A stretch of 17,297 bases of DNA from Proteobacteria bacterium UBA6920 (lineage in GTDB: Bacteria > Pseudomonadota > Gammaproteobacteria > SG8-11), in assembly GCA_002448875.1 (NCBI GenBank), contig DKAS01000065.1:5791-23087 (forward strand). Reading direction: 5' to 3'. This document shows positions 6,630-13,367 of this stretch, piece after piece. The notes below the pieces were generated by a model. The model made no database searches. It saw only the letters and a list, made by a program, of their open reading frames with translations, and was not told where the DNA came from. The position numbers were made by a program, and so were the translations under genes. Each line of letters begins with the position of its first letter. Position 1 is the first letter of the stretch.

Positions 6630-6662
6630 TTTTCTTTCTCCGGATTTCATTTGGCCGCAAAA

Positions 6663-8306
6663 TCATCGCACCAGCCCGGACGGACCCGGTGGCTTGAGAT
6701 ACAGCTGCCTGAACAGGGTTAAATCCGCGGTATTCACCACGCCGCCGCTGCCATTGAGATCGGCAACCGGATTGACCGTCAGATAGGCTTGCCTGAACAA
6801 AGTATAATCCGCCGTGTTAACCACGCCGCCGCTGTTATTGAGATCGGCATCGCAGAGGTTGCCGTAGCCGTCGCCATCCGCATCGTACTGGCTGGGATTG
6901 GCTACCAGCACGCAGTTATCCAGGCCATCGACGACTCCGTCGCCATCGGTATCCACATTCAGCGCATAATAGGATCCCTGCGCATCGACCAGACCATAGC
7001 CGGAATCGCTGTCCACGCCGGGATTGAGGATATCCAGCGCGGTAGTGTTAATGGCGGTTTCCTTTTCCGTCACCGTGACCGTCGACAGCGCCCCGCGCAG
7101 CAGCGCCATGATGCCCGCCACATGCGGAGCGGCCATGGAGGTTCCGACCCCGTAGATATAAGCATTGGGAAATACGCCGCCGGAGGTCAACGCGGCCATT
7201 TTTACGTTCACGCCCGGCGCCACCACATGGGGGAAAACCAGGCCACCGCAGGCGCTGGGACCGCGGCTGCTGAAGGAGCCGATCGCCACGTTTTGATCGA
7301 CGGCGCCGACGGAATATGCATTGGTGTAGTTGCCGGGACTGACCGAGGTCGCCGGACTGGGGCCGGAATTACCGGCGGCGTACACCATGGCGATGCCCGC
7401 TGCCTTGAGCACCGCCACATCGCTGAAGAAAGTGGTGTCGCAGACATTGGGCGCGGTAAACGACCAGGAGCCGTTGACCACGTCGGGAGCGTCATCGGTG
7501 GATGGATTTCCGTCCGGATCGAGCATCCACTGAAATGCATTGTGAAACGCCAGTACCGTACCGGTACCGGCATCATTGAAAATCTTGGCGGCGATCCACT
7601 TGGCCCCGGGCGCCACGCCAATGTTGGTGCCACCGGTATTGCTGCCAACCATAATGCTCATCACCCCGGTACCGTGGCCATTGCCATCGTAAGGTGTCGC
7701 ATGCTGGCCATAGGGATCGTACCAGCTGTTATTGCCGCCGCGATAACTGGGTACCAGATCGGCGTGCTGCGCATCGACCCCGGTATCCATGGAGGCCACG
7801 ACCGCGCCCTGACCGGTATAACCCAGCGACCACACCGTGCTGGCCTTGAGCAGATTAAGGTTCCATTCCGAAGGCGCCTGGGTGGCGGGCAAGGGCGCCG
7901 CCAGGGTCGTTACCGCGTTGAGATCGATGGTATCAACCTGGGGTTGACTGGCGATGAAATTGACCAGAGAAACGGGCACATCCGCTGCCAGTCCATTGAT
8001 GATCCACAGGGGAGTCACATCGATGCCACGGGCGGCGAGCACCTTGAGCACCGGCGCATTGTTCAAACCGGCCGTAGTCTTGAGGTCCGCAATCAACTTG
8101 GCGCGCAGCGCGGCCACGGCCAGGCCGGGATTGGCGGAACGAAAATTAGCGAGATTCAGCGAATTCTTCAGGGTAACAATGATGCTGACCGAGGCGTTGC
8201 CGGGCAGACCACCGAGTTCCTGCTGCAGCCGGGGCGTCAGCGTCCCGGCAAAAGAAAGAGCCGCCGGGATGAAAAAAAGTATGATTACAGCGAATACCTT
8301 TCTCAC
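6663..8306 (-). CDS. Secreted subtilisin-family (S8) serine protease with TSP3/dockerin-like tail
   Basis: GTG 8306 is preferred (AGGAG 8 bases upstream). It gives 547 residues beginning with a clean signal peptide, VRKVFAVIILFFIPAALSFA. Next comes an I9-like inhibitor propeptide (about 35-130) with SVSIIVTLKN. The catalytic domain shows Asp174 in SMDTGVD, His211 in GNGHGTGV, oxyanion Asn313 in AAGNSGPS and Ser390 in GTSMAAPHVAG, so all residues needed for activity are present. The sequence style is close to bacillopeptidase-F-like proteases. The C-terminus holds thrombospondin type 3 calcium repeats, two dockerin-like repeats and GPSGLVR. It is likely surface-attached through the tail rather than freely secreted. 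It may process the neighbouring surface proteins or degrade external protein. The 150-bp gap upstream suggests possible separate expression; the lipoprotein gene follows closely. Confidence 0.93.
   Translation of the reverse strand: MRKVFAVIILFFIPAALSFAGTLTPRLQQELGGLPGNASVSIIVTLKNSLNLANFRSANPGLAVAALRAKLIADLKTTAGLNNAPVLKVLAARGIDVTPLWIINGLAADVPVSLVNFIASQPQVDTIDLNAVTTLAAPLPATQAPSEWNLNLLKASTVWSLGYTGQGAVVASMDTGVDAQHADLVPSYRGGNNSWYDPYGQHATPYDGNGHGTGVMSIMVGSNTGGTNIGVAPGAKWIAAKIFNDAGTGTVLAFHNAFQWMLDPDGNPSTDDAPDVVNGSWSFTAPNVCDTTFFSDVAVLKAAGIAMVYAAGNSGPSPATSVSPGNYTNAYSVGAVDQNVAIGSFSSRGPSACGGLVFPHVVAPGVNVKMAALTSGGVFPNAYIYGVGTSMAAPHVAGIMALLRGALSTVTVTEKETAINTTALDILNPGVDSDSGYGLVDAQGSYYALNVDTDGDGVVDGLDNCVLVANPSQYDADGDGYGNLCDADLNNSGGVVNTADYTLFRQAYLTVNPVADLNGSGGVVNTADLTLFRQLYLKPPGPSGLVR
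6666..6956 (-). repeat. TSP3 plus dockerin-like module, copy 1 (protease C-terminus)
   Basis: About 97 codons. A thrombospondin type 3 segment (DTDGDGVVDGLDNC and YDADGDGYGNLC, 6852-6956) is followed by two dockerin-like F-hand repeats, DLNNSGGVVNTADYTLFR and DLNGSGGVVNTADLTLFR. It closes with YLKPPGPSGLVR. Homologous to copies at 9223-9507 and 13371-13658. The spacing of Asp/Asn residues fits calcium-binding loops. Confidence 0.88.
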
Positions 8307-8443
8307 CCTGGCGACTCCTACGATCTTCAAACTCTTTACTTGCACCGCTGACTCGTTGCCGCAAACTGCGGATTCACCCACACGCCATCTACCGTTGTCT
8401 CTCAAACAGTGGACGGTCCGCCTTGCGGCACGGTCAGCGTTGC

Positions 8444-8465
8444 AAAACCGCCTGAATTTAGGCGG
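8444..8465 (-). terminator. Hairpin terminator overlapping the cohesin-gene stop
   Basis: On the minus strand CCGCCT - AAATTC - AGGCGG is followed by TTTT. The stem is a perfect 6 bp, and its left arm includes the first T of the TAA stop codon. A short T-run makes it a moderate, possibly leaky, intrinsic terminator separating the cohesin-like gene from the protease gene. Confidence 0.5.
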
Positions 8466-9084
8466 CTACCGCCTGCTTGCGACGGGACATGCCCATCAGG
8501 CCAACCAGGGCGGAACCCAGCAACCACAGAGCGGGCGGCAGGGGAACCGGATTGACCGGAGTGACCACCGCTACATTGGCGGACAGATAAGTGGGGCTGA
8601 TCTGGCCAGATTGGGCCCAAGTCGGATCCCAAGGATGATCCGCAATACCCAGTACGAGATTTCCAGTGGTCAGCGCGGTGAATGCCAACGTGCCAAGAAT
8701 ACCATTGGTCGCCAAAAAGGTATTCGGGGCGGTCGCGACAACGTTAAAAGTCAGGGTGCCTGCGGTGTCGGTGCCAAACGGATTAACCGTAAGGGCACTT
8801 GAACCCGTATTATACGTGGTACCCGGGGTGAAAGAATTCAGAGACAGCAGGTTGGCATCATAGGTAATTTCCATGGTGCCGCCTACGAAGTCAGCCGGAA
8901 AGCTCAGCGCCCACAGGTCCAGCGAGAAGCTGGTACCATTGTCAACGCTGATGGAAAGAGCATTGATCGGGTCCGGAGTGCTGCCAGAAGAAGCCACCGT
9001 CACCGTTGCGGCTTGAGCACTGGCAAAAGACGCCGCCAGCATCCCCAGGCCGATTACGCCAGGAAGTACGTTCTTAAAGTTCAT
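8458..9084 (-). CDS. Cohesin-like domain protein with PEP-CTERM (VPLPA-type) sorting tail
   Basis: 208 residues, ATG at 9084 (AGGGG about 10 bases upstream). A signal peptide ends at SAQA (residue 25). The body (about 27-165) reads like a cohesin fold: VTVASSGSTPDPINALSISV, FSLDLWALSFPADFVGGTME, ITYDANLLSLNSFTPG, GTLTFNVVATAP and GILGTLAFTAL, i.e. the 'YD..LLSL', 'G.LTF' and 'LGTLAF' strand pattern of cohesins. The C-terminus NPVPLPPALWLLGSALVGLM-GMSRRK is a proline motif, a single helix and a basic end, i.e. a VPLPA/PEP-CTERM signal handled by exosortase. The protein would be held at the outer surface. It sits among three genes whose products carry dockerin-like tails, so it is the natural docking partner; this is inference because cohesin assignment by eye has limits. 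No exosortase gene is in the window. Confidence 0.8.
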   Translation of the reverse strand: MNFKNVLPGVIGLGMLAASFASAQAATVTVASSGSTPDPINALSISVDNGTSFSLDLWALSFPADFVGGTMEITYDANLLSLNSFTPGTTYNTGSSALTVNPFGTDTAGTLTFNVVATAPNTFLATNGILGTLAFTALTTGNLVLGIADHPWDPTWAQSGQISPTYLSANVAVVTPVNPVPLPPALWLLGSALVGLMGMSRRKQAVAA

Positions 9085-9119
9085 AGTTTGTAACCCCTAT
9101 TTCACCGTTGTGGATAAAC

Positions 9120-9137
9120 ATCAGTAATTTTACTGAT
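9120..9137. promoter_or_regulatory. Perfect 8-bp palindrome upstream of the cohesin-like gene
   Basis: ATCAGTAA (9120-9127), TT, TTACTGAT (9130-9137). It lies 36 bases before the ATG of the cohesin-like gene, where an operator or a small mRNA hairpin would control expression. No known regulator consensus is claimed. Confidence 0.4.
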
Positions 9138-9152
9138 CCTGATAAGGAAAAT

Positions 9153-9194
9153 AGGTAGGGAAACACTGTAACTTGCCTCAGAGATTCCCTACCT
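9153..9194 (-). terminator. Long-arm inverted repeat after the cupredoxin genes
   Basis: A perfect 10-bp repeat AGGTAGGGAA (9153-9162) / TTCCCTACCT (9185-9194) has a 22-base loop. On the minus strand it lies 26 bases past the stop of the third cupredoxin gene and is followed by ATTTTCCTT. It may be a terminator or attenuator that lowers read-through into the cohesin-like gene. The large loop makes it non-standard. Confidence 0.45.
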
Positions 9195-9219
9195 TTAAGC
9201 TTCCTAATAACCTTTCGTA

Positions 9220-10500
9220 TTATGGCACTAAACCCGACGGGCCGACCGGTTTGAGGAACAAGCCGCGGAAAATGGAGTAGTCCGCGGTATTGACGACGCC
9301 GTCACCGTTGAAGTCCGCGTCGGCATCGCTGGTCAGATAACGCTGACGGAACAAGTTGTAGTCCGCGCTGTTAACCACTCCGCCGCTGTTGTCCAGGTCC
9401 GCATCGCACATATTGCCGTAACCGTCGCCATTGGAATCGCGCTGGTTGGTGTTTTTCACCAGTGTGCAATTGTCGCTGACGTCCGGTACGCCGTCGCCAT
9501 CGCTATCCGCCAGCGCCAGCAGGGATACGGCCAGCGTACCGGGATTCAATGCCGCCGTCGCCTGCACGCCCATCTGGAAATGGTCGGTCAGGTACAACAT
9601 GCGATCGAACAAGGCATAGCTGCCGGCCACGGTCGGAGTAATGAAAGCATCGACGGTTTCGCCGGCTTCCATGACGACGGTGGCTTGCAGCTGCGAATTG
9701 CGGTAAGCCTTGCCATCTTCCGCGATTACTTCCATATGCATGCCGTTGATCATCGGCGCATGGGTCTTCAGGCCCAGATTGATCAGGCGCAGCAGGGTGC
9801 GCTGGCCAACGACCACTTTCGTCGGGTTCAGATTGGCGATCAGGCCGTCGTCACCGTTGATCAGGAAGTACTGCGGCTTGTACTCGATGGTGCTGGTGTG
9901 CGCCGGATCAACTTCACTGTAGAACAGGGTGATGTCGTTGTCGTACTCGTAGCTGAGGCCGGGATAGGCCTGGGCCTTGACGCCAACCGCCGCATCGACG
10001 AAGTTCTTGGTGACCGCGCCGTACAGACCCATCTGCACCTGCTTGGCCGGGTGGGTACCGCTCTGGTACGCGTAGGTACCGGGAGCAACCGCCGTCCAGG
10101 TGTAGGTGCCGATGGCAGCAGGTGCGGTTTCGTGGGTAAACGAATGCACCCGCGGCCGTCCCTGCGCGTCCAACTGCATCACCGGAGTCATGGTGGTCGC
10201 GTCCTGACCGGGAATGACGATGGAAATCGCCTCGGCCAGGTCGTTGCGCACGTTGATCACCAGCGTATTGTCGTTGGCGGGCACGTTCAGGGCCGGGCCC
10301 GGAACCTGCACCACGCCGGTACCGCAACCGTTGGTCAGATTGGCATCATCATCCAGGGCGAAACCCCACATGCTGACAACGACACCGTCGGGCATGGTCT
10401 TGCTGGTGGTGCCGGCGCACAAATTGAAAGTGGCCGCCTGCGCGGAGCCGCCGGCCAGGGCCAGGGCGCCGATCAGTAAACTTAATGCTGTTTTGTTCAT
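9220..10500 (-). CDS. Cupredoxin-fold multicopper-oxidase-like protein without copper ligands, with TSP3/dockerin-like tail (chain C)
   Basis: ATG 10500 is chosen because GGAG lies 9 bases upstream and the product (426 residues) starts with a signal peptide ending in GGSAQA. Two cupredoxin domains follow, aligned by eye with the two neighbouring genes. The segment YAYQSGTHPAKQVQMGLYG stands where chain A has the HCH...H...MGM copper motif, and THAPMINGMHMEVIAEDG stands where chain B has HPFHPHG. The copper ligands are thus missing at both sites, and the protein is probably not an oxidase by itself. The last 95 residues (9223-9507) are the TSP3 plus dockerin-like module ending GPSGLVP. It begins 35 bases after chain B and is the last cupredoxin gene. 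Likely role: structural subunit that docks the split oxidase to the surface (inference). Confidence 0.82.
   Translation of the reverse strand: MNKTALSLLIGALALAGGSAQAATFNLCAGTTSKTMPDGVVVSMWGFALDDDANLTNGCGTGVVQVPGPALNVPANDNTLVINVRNDLAEAISIVIPGQDATTMTPVMQLDAQGRPRVHSFTHETAPAAIGTYTWTAVAPGTYAYQSGTHPAKQVQMGLYGAVTKNFVDAAVGVKAQAYPGLSYEYDNDITLFYSEVDPAHTSTIEYKPQYFLINGDDGLIANLNPTKVVVGQRTLLRLINLGLKTHAPMINGMHMEVIAEDGKAYRNSQLQATVVMEAGETVDAFITPTVAGSYALFDRMLYLTDHFQMGVQATAALNPGTLAVSLLALADSDGDGVPDVSDNCTLVKNTNQRDSNGDGYGNMCDADLDNSGGVVNSADYNLFRQRYLTSDADADFNGDGVVNTADYSIFRGLFLKPVGPSGLVP
9223..9507 (-). repeat. TSP3 plus dockerin-like module, copy 2 (chain C C-terminus)
   Basis: About 95 codons. DSDGDGVPDVSDNC and DSNGDGYGNMC (9406-9507) form the TSP3 part. 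Dockerin-like repeats DLDNSGGVVNSADYNLFR and DFNGDGVVNTADYSIFR are followed by FLKPVGPSGLVP. The second repeat keeps the strict DxNGDGxVNxxD calcium-loop form. Confidence 0.9.
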
Positions 10501-10535
10501 CTTAGTACTCTCCACGTTCATGGCTCACACCCCGC

Positions 10536-11906
10536 TTACGGGATGTTTACTCCATAAGGTTCGATGATCAACATGGTCAGAATGCCACCCGGATAGATGT
10601 CATTGTTGGTCAGCTCTTTCTCTGCATGAGAGTGCCAGATATGGACCACACCGCCATTGAGGTTCAAACCGCCTTCGCCGGGGGGCAGAGCGCCCAGCGC
10701 ACCGATGAACGGGCTGCCGCGCCAGAAACCGCCAAAGCCCAGGCTGAGGTTTTCCGGCATCACCACCGGCAGCGGTTTCAAATGATCAGCGCAGGGTTCC
10801 TTGTAGTTAGGATCGGTAGCTACGCTGTGCAGACCCTGTGCGTCGGGAATACAGCTGGAACCGTCACCGGCCACATGGCCGAACATATCCCAGTTCAAGC
10901 CCTGGCCGGTCCAGGTGAAGATCGCATCGAAGGTGGTGCCGGGAGTCACATCGAAGGTGTAGTCGGAAAACGCCAAGTCGATGGTGGCAGAAGCCGGAGT
11001 CTTCAACATGCGTCCATCACGGGCGATAACGGTGTAGTTATTGCCGTGAGGATGGAACGGATGCTGCTCGCGGCCAGCGCCGATCATGCGCATCAACACT
11101 TTCTCGCCCGGGTGCATGCGGGTCAACGCGCTGTACGGCTGATGGGTCAACCAGGACGCGAAATCCGGAAACAGGGTGTCCGGACCGTTGCGGCCGTTGA
11201 GGAACCACAGGGTGGGCGTGGTCAGCGTGTTGTTGATCTGGTTGATCAGGCCAAACTCCACCAGCTGGTGAATTTTGGGATCCATTTCCGTCATCATGAA
11301 CATGTATTCGCGATCAAAAGAAGCATCGGCGTTGTCATAGGACTTGGTCGGAAAATCGGGATTTTCCGTCGACGGATACACCAGCAAAGCGCCCACCAGA
11401 CCCATGTCCACCTGCAGGCCGGGACGGGTGCCGCTCTGGTACATATAGGTACCCGGCTGGCCGGCGGTGAAGCTGTAGCTGACGGTGTCGGCGGGACCAT
11501 TGCTTTCCTGGGTCATCAGACCGGCGCTGCCGCCGGTGGCGGTGACGCCCGTCTGCCCCGGGAAGATCATGGAGACCGGCATCATCGGCGTGGTGAGGCC
11601 ATTGGCGCCCGGCAGATTGTTGGTCAGATTGACAACCACATGGTAGCCGGCACGCACCTTGAGGGTGGGGCCGGGATACTGCATGGGCTTGCCGACTTCG
11701 CCATAACCCCAGATGGTGACAGTGCCACCGTCCGGAGTCGTTATGTAGTCGGACGACACCACCAGATTGAAGGTCTGAGTCTGGGTGGCGGCGTTGACCG
11801 TGCCGACGGTTCCCGCAATCCGGGCTTCGGCGTTGAAGGCCGTGCCCGCCAGCAGCAGCGCTGCCGAGGTCGTCGCGAGTGCGGCTTTACCGAATAAACT
11901 TTTCAT
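10536..11906 (-). CDS. Multicopper-oxidase-like protein carrying half of the copper motifs (chain B)
   Basis: 456 residues, ATG at 11906 with AAGGAG 6-7 bases upstream. The signal peptide ends near NAEA. It keeps HPFHPHGNN (H282, H285, H287), the HPxHxHG motif of the type 2/3 cluster, and HIWHSHAEKE (H422, H425, H427) near the C-terminus, an HxH motif without the type 1 cysteine, followed by NNDIYPGGILTMLI. It lacks the first HxHG pair: in the N-terminal domain YMYQSGTRPGLQVDMGLVG replaces HCH. It could therefore form a full trinuclear site only with another chain, most simply chain A. There is no dockerin tail and it ends directly after the last cupredoxin strand. It starts 18 bases after the chain A stop, so they are cotranscribed. 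Related large multicopper oxidases oxidise Mn(II), Fe(II) or phenols; the substrate here is unknown. Confidence 0.87.
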   Translation of the reverse strand: MKSLFGKAALATTSAALLLAGTAFNAEARIAGTVGTVNAATQTQTFNLVVSSDYITTPDGGTVTIWGYGEVGKPMQYPGPTLKVRAGYHVVVNLTNNLPGANGLTTPMMPVSMIFPGQTGVTATGGSAGLMTQESNGPADTVSYSFTAGQPGTYMYQSGTRPGLQVDMGLVGALLVYPSTENPDFPTKSYDNADASFDREYMFMMTEMDPKIHQLVEFGLINQINNTLTTPTLWFLNGRNGPDTLFPDFASWLTHQPYSALTRMHPGEKVLMRMIGAGREQHPFHPHGNNYTVIARDGRMLKTPASATIDLAFSDYTFDVTPGTTFDAIFTWTGQGLNWDMFGHVAGDGSSCIPDAQGLHSVATDPNYKEPCADHLKPLPVVMPENLSLGFGGFWRGSPFIGALGALPPGEGGLNLNGGVVHIWHSHAEKELTNNDIYPGGILTMLIIEPYGVNIP

Positions 11907-11924
11907 TTCACACTCCTTCTGAGA

Positions 11925-13304
11925 TTACGGATTCAAGTGGATTTCGGTCATCATGCCGCCGAAATCTTCCGTATCGTTGCTCAAATAGTTCAGGTTGGTG
12001 GTGTACAGGAAGTAGGTTCCTGCAGTCGCACCCGTGGTATCGACGATCACGTCGTAACCCTCGCCCGGCGCCAGTGAAACATGGCTGGTCTTGTACGCCA
12101 GGTTGGCGCCGGCATTGCCATAGGCGGCCGTATTGCTGGCGGCGAACACCAGACCGGCGGCGGCGGGACCGCGCGACTGGCGCGCGCCGCGACCGATGAC
12201 TTCCATCGGCAGACCGAGCACCCGAACCGTATAGTGATTGGTAACGCTCAGATTGGAGATGCGCAGCAGCACCCGCTGACCCACCGTGGCGGTCACCAGG
12301 GCGTTCATGACCTGGGAGTCGATGCCGCCGTTCTCCACCTGCGCCGCGCCCGCGGGCAGCGGGCCGGTAGCGGCGGTGTCGGGATAGCCACGACCGTTGA
12401 TCATCGGGTAGTTGTCCTTCATGTTAGCGAAGGGCAAAGGCTGCACGTTCATGCTGGAGTCGTGGAACCGGCTGTCAAACGAAATCAACTGCAGCGGGAA
12501 CTCCACGTCGTAACGGGTGGTGCCGTCGCAGTCGTTGTAGGCGTAGCGCTGACCCGCAACATGATTGTAGGTGGCACCGGCACAATCCTTGACCGGCTGC
12601 GCCGCCACCGACTGGTCCTGAGCCGCATGCACGTAGAGGTTGCCGAGCATGCCCATCTGCATGTGCTCGGTGGCTTCCACGTGGCAGTGATACATGTAAG
12701 TACCCGGCTCGACGATGCTGTAGTAATAGGTCAGCGTCGATCCCATGTTGATCGAGATACTGGTGTCGGGCACGCCGTCGAAGGTATCCATGGCTTGCGG
12801 GAAGCCATGGAAATGCACGGTGTGCGGGTCCGACAGGTCGGGACGGTTGGTCATGCCGACGTTGGTCAGGTTGAGATAAAACTCCTGCCCCTGCTCCAGC
12901 TCGATGGTCGGCGCCGGCGAGTGCGCCGCCAGCAGGCCGTTGACCATGGCCTGGCTGCTGTCGGTGCCGGTCATGTCGGAAAAGCCGAACATGTACTGCA
13001 GATAACCGTCGGCCATGTTGACGAAGCCGTCACCGGCGGCCAAGTGCATGCACTTGACGCCGGGTTTGTAGTCAGGATTCGGACCGATCACCGGCTGGCC
13101 GACGGCGGCCAGATCCCGGAGGAAGGGATCCGGCACCGAATCGGTGCCGTTGACCAGGTTACCCGTGGGCATCCCATTGATGACTTCCGGCATATAGATG
13201 TCGCCTGGGCACTGGGTGAAGGGCACGGCCCCTGCCCCGCCGGAGGCGCCGAGCAATGCCAGCAGCACCGCCGCGGAGCTTGCGCTCGTCTTGATTCTGT
13301 TCAT
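11925..13304 (-). CDS. Multicopper-oxidase-like protein with type 1 copper site (chain A)
   Basis: The ATG at 13304 is chosen for AGAGG 8 bases upstream; a longer ORF to 13352 lacks a good site. The 459-residue product starts with the signal peptide MNRIKTSASSAAVLLALLG ending GGAGA. It contains HTVHFHGFP (H164, H166) and YMYHCHVEATEHMQMGM (H206, C207, H208, H214, M219), i.e. a complete type 1 copper set plus two histidine pairs, all within the first cupredoxin domain. The second domain (after YPMINGRG) shows VTNHYTVRVLGLPMEVIGRG where HPxHxHG would be expected, so the remaining trinuclear ligands are missing. This is complementary to chain B. C48 and other N-terminal cysteines may form disulfides. 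The gene starts 63 bases after the giant protein's stop and leads the three-gene cupredoxin run. Confidence 0.88.
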   Translation of the reverse strand: MNRIKTSASSAAVLLALLGASGGAGAVPFTQCPGDIYMPEVINGMPTGNLVNGTDSVPDPFLRDLAAVGQPVIGPNPDYKPGVKCMHLAAGDGFVNMADGYLQYMFGFSDMTGTDSSQAMVNGLLAAHSPAPTIELEQGQEFYLNLTNVGMTNRPDLSDPHTVHFHGFPQAMDTFDGVPDTSISINMGSTLTYYYSIVEPGTYMYHCHVEATEHMQMGMLGNLYVHAAQDQSVAAQPVKDCAGATYNHVAGQRYAYNDCDGTTRYDVEFPLQLISFDSRFHDSSMNVQPLPFANMKDNYPMINGRGYPDTAATGPLPAGAAQVENGGIDSQVMNALVTATVGQRVLLRISNLSVTNHYTVRVLGLPMEVIGRGARQSRGPAAAGLVFAASNTAAYGNAGANLAYKTSHVSLAPGEGYDVIVDTTGATAGTYFLYTTNLNYLSNDTEDFGGMMTEIHLNP

Positions 13305-13367
13305 GATCAAAACCTCTCTGTTTCCTAAATATTTCATGTCTTTTGAGTCCACTCTTTCCGGTATCGC

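Noticed and set aside
5859..6722. 287-residue plus-strand open frame over the lipoprotein gene
   Set aside because: The minus-strand frame has a clear lipobox signal peptide and RBS; the plus frame has neither a domain nor a ribosome site.
6789..8351. 520-residue plus-strand open frame
   Set aside because: It lies antisense to the S8 protease, which has all catalytic motifs and calcium repeats. The plus-strand translation is low-complexity, rich in H, G, R and I, as expected from the complement of a GC-rich gene.
9580..10479. 299-residue plus-strand open frame
   Set aside because: Antisense to chain C, with no start-site signal and composition typical of a shadow frame.
10626..11897. 423-residue plus-strand open frame
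   Set aside because: It is the mirror of chain B; its translation lacks any domain pattern, while the minus strand has signal peptide, RBS and copper motifs.
12081..13328. 415-residue plus-strand open frame
   Set aside because: It is antisense to chain A and biased to H, V, R and G with no recognisable motif; a shadow frame.
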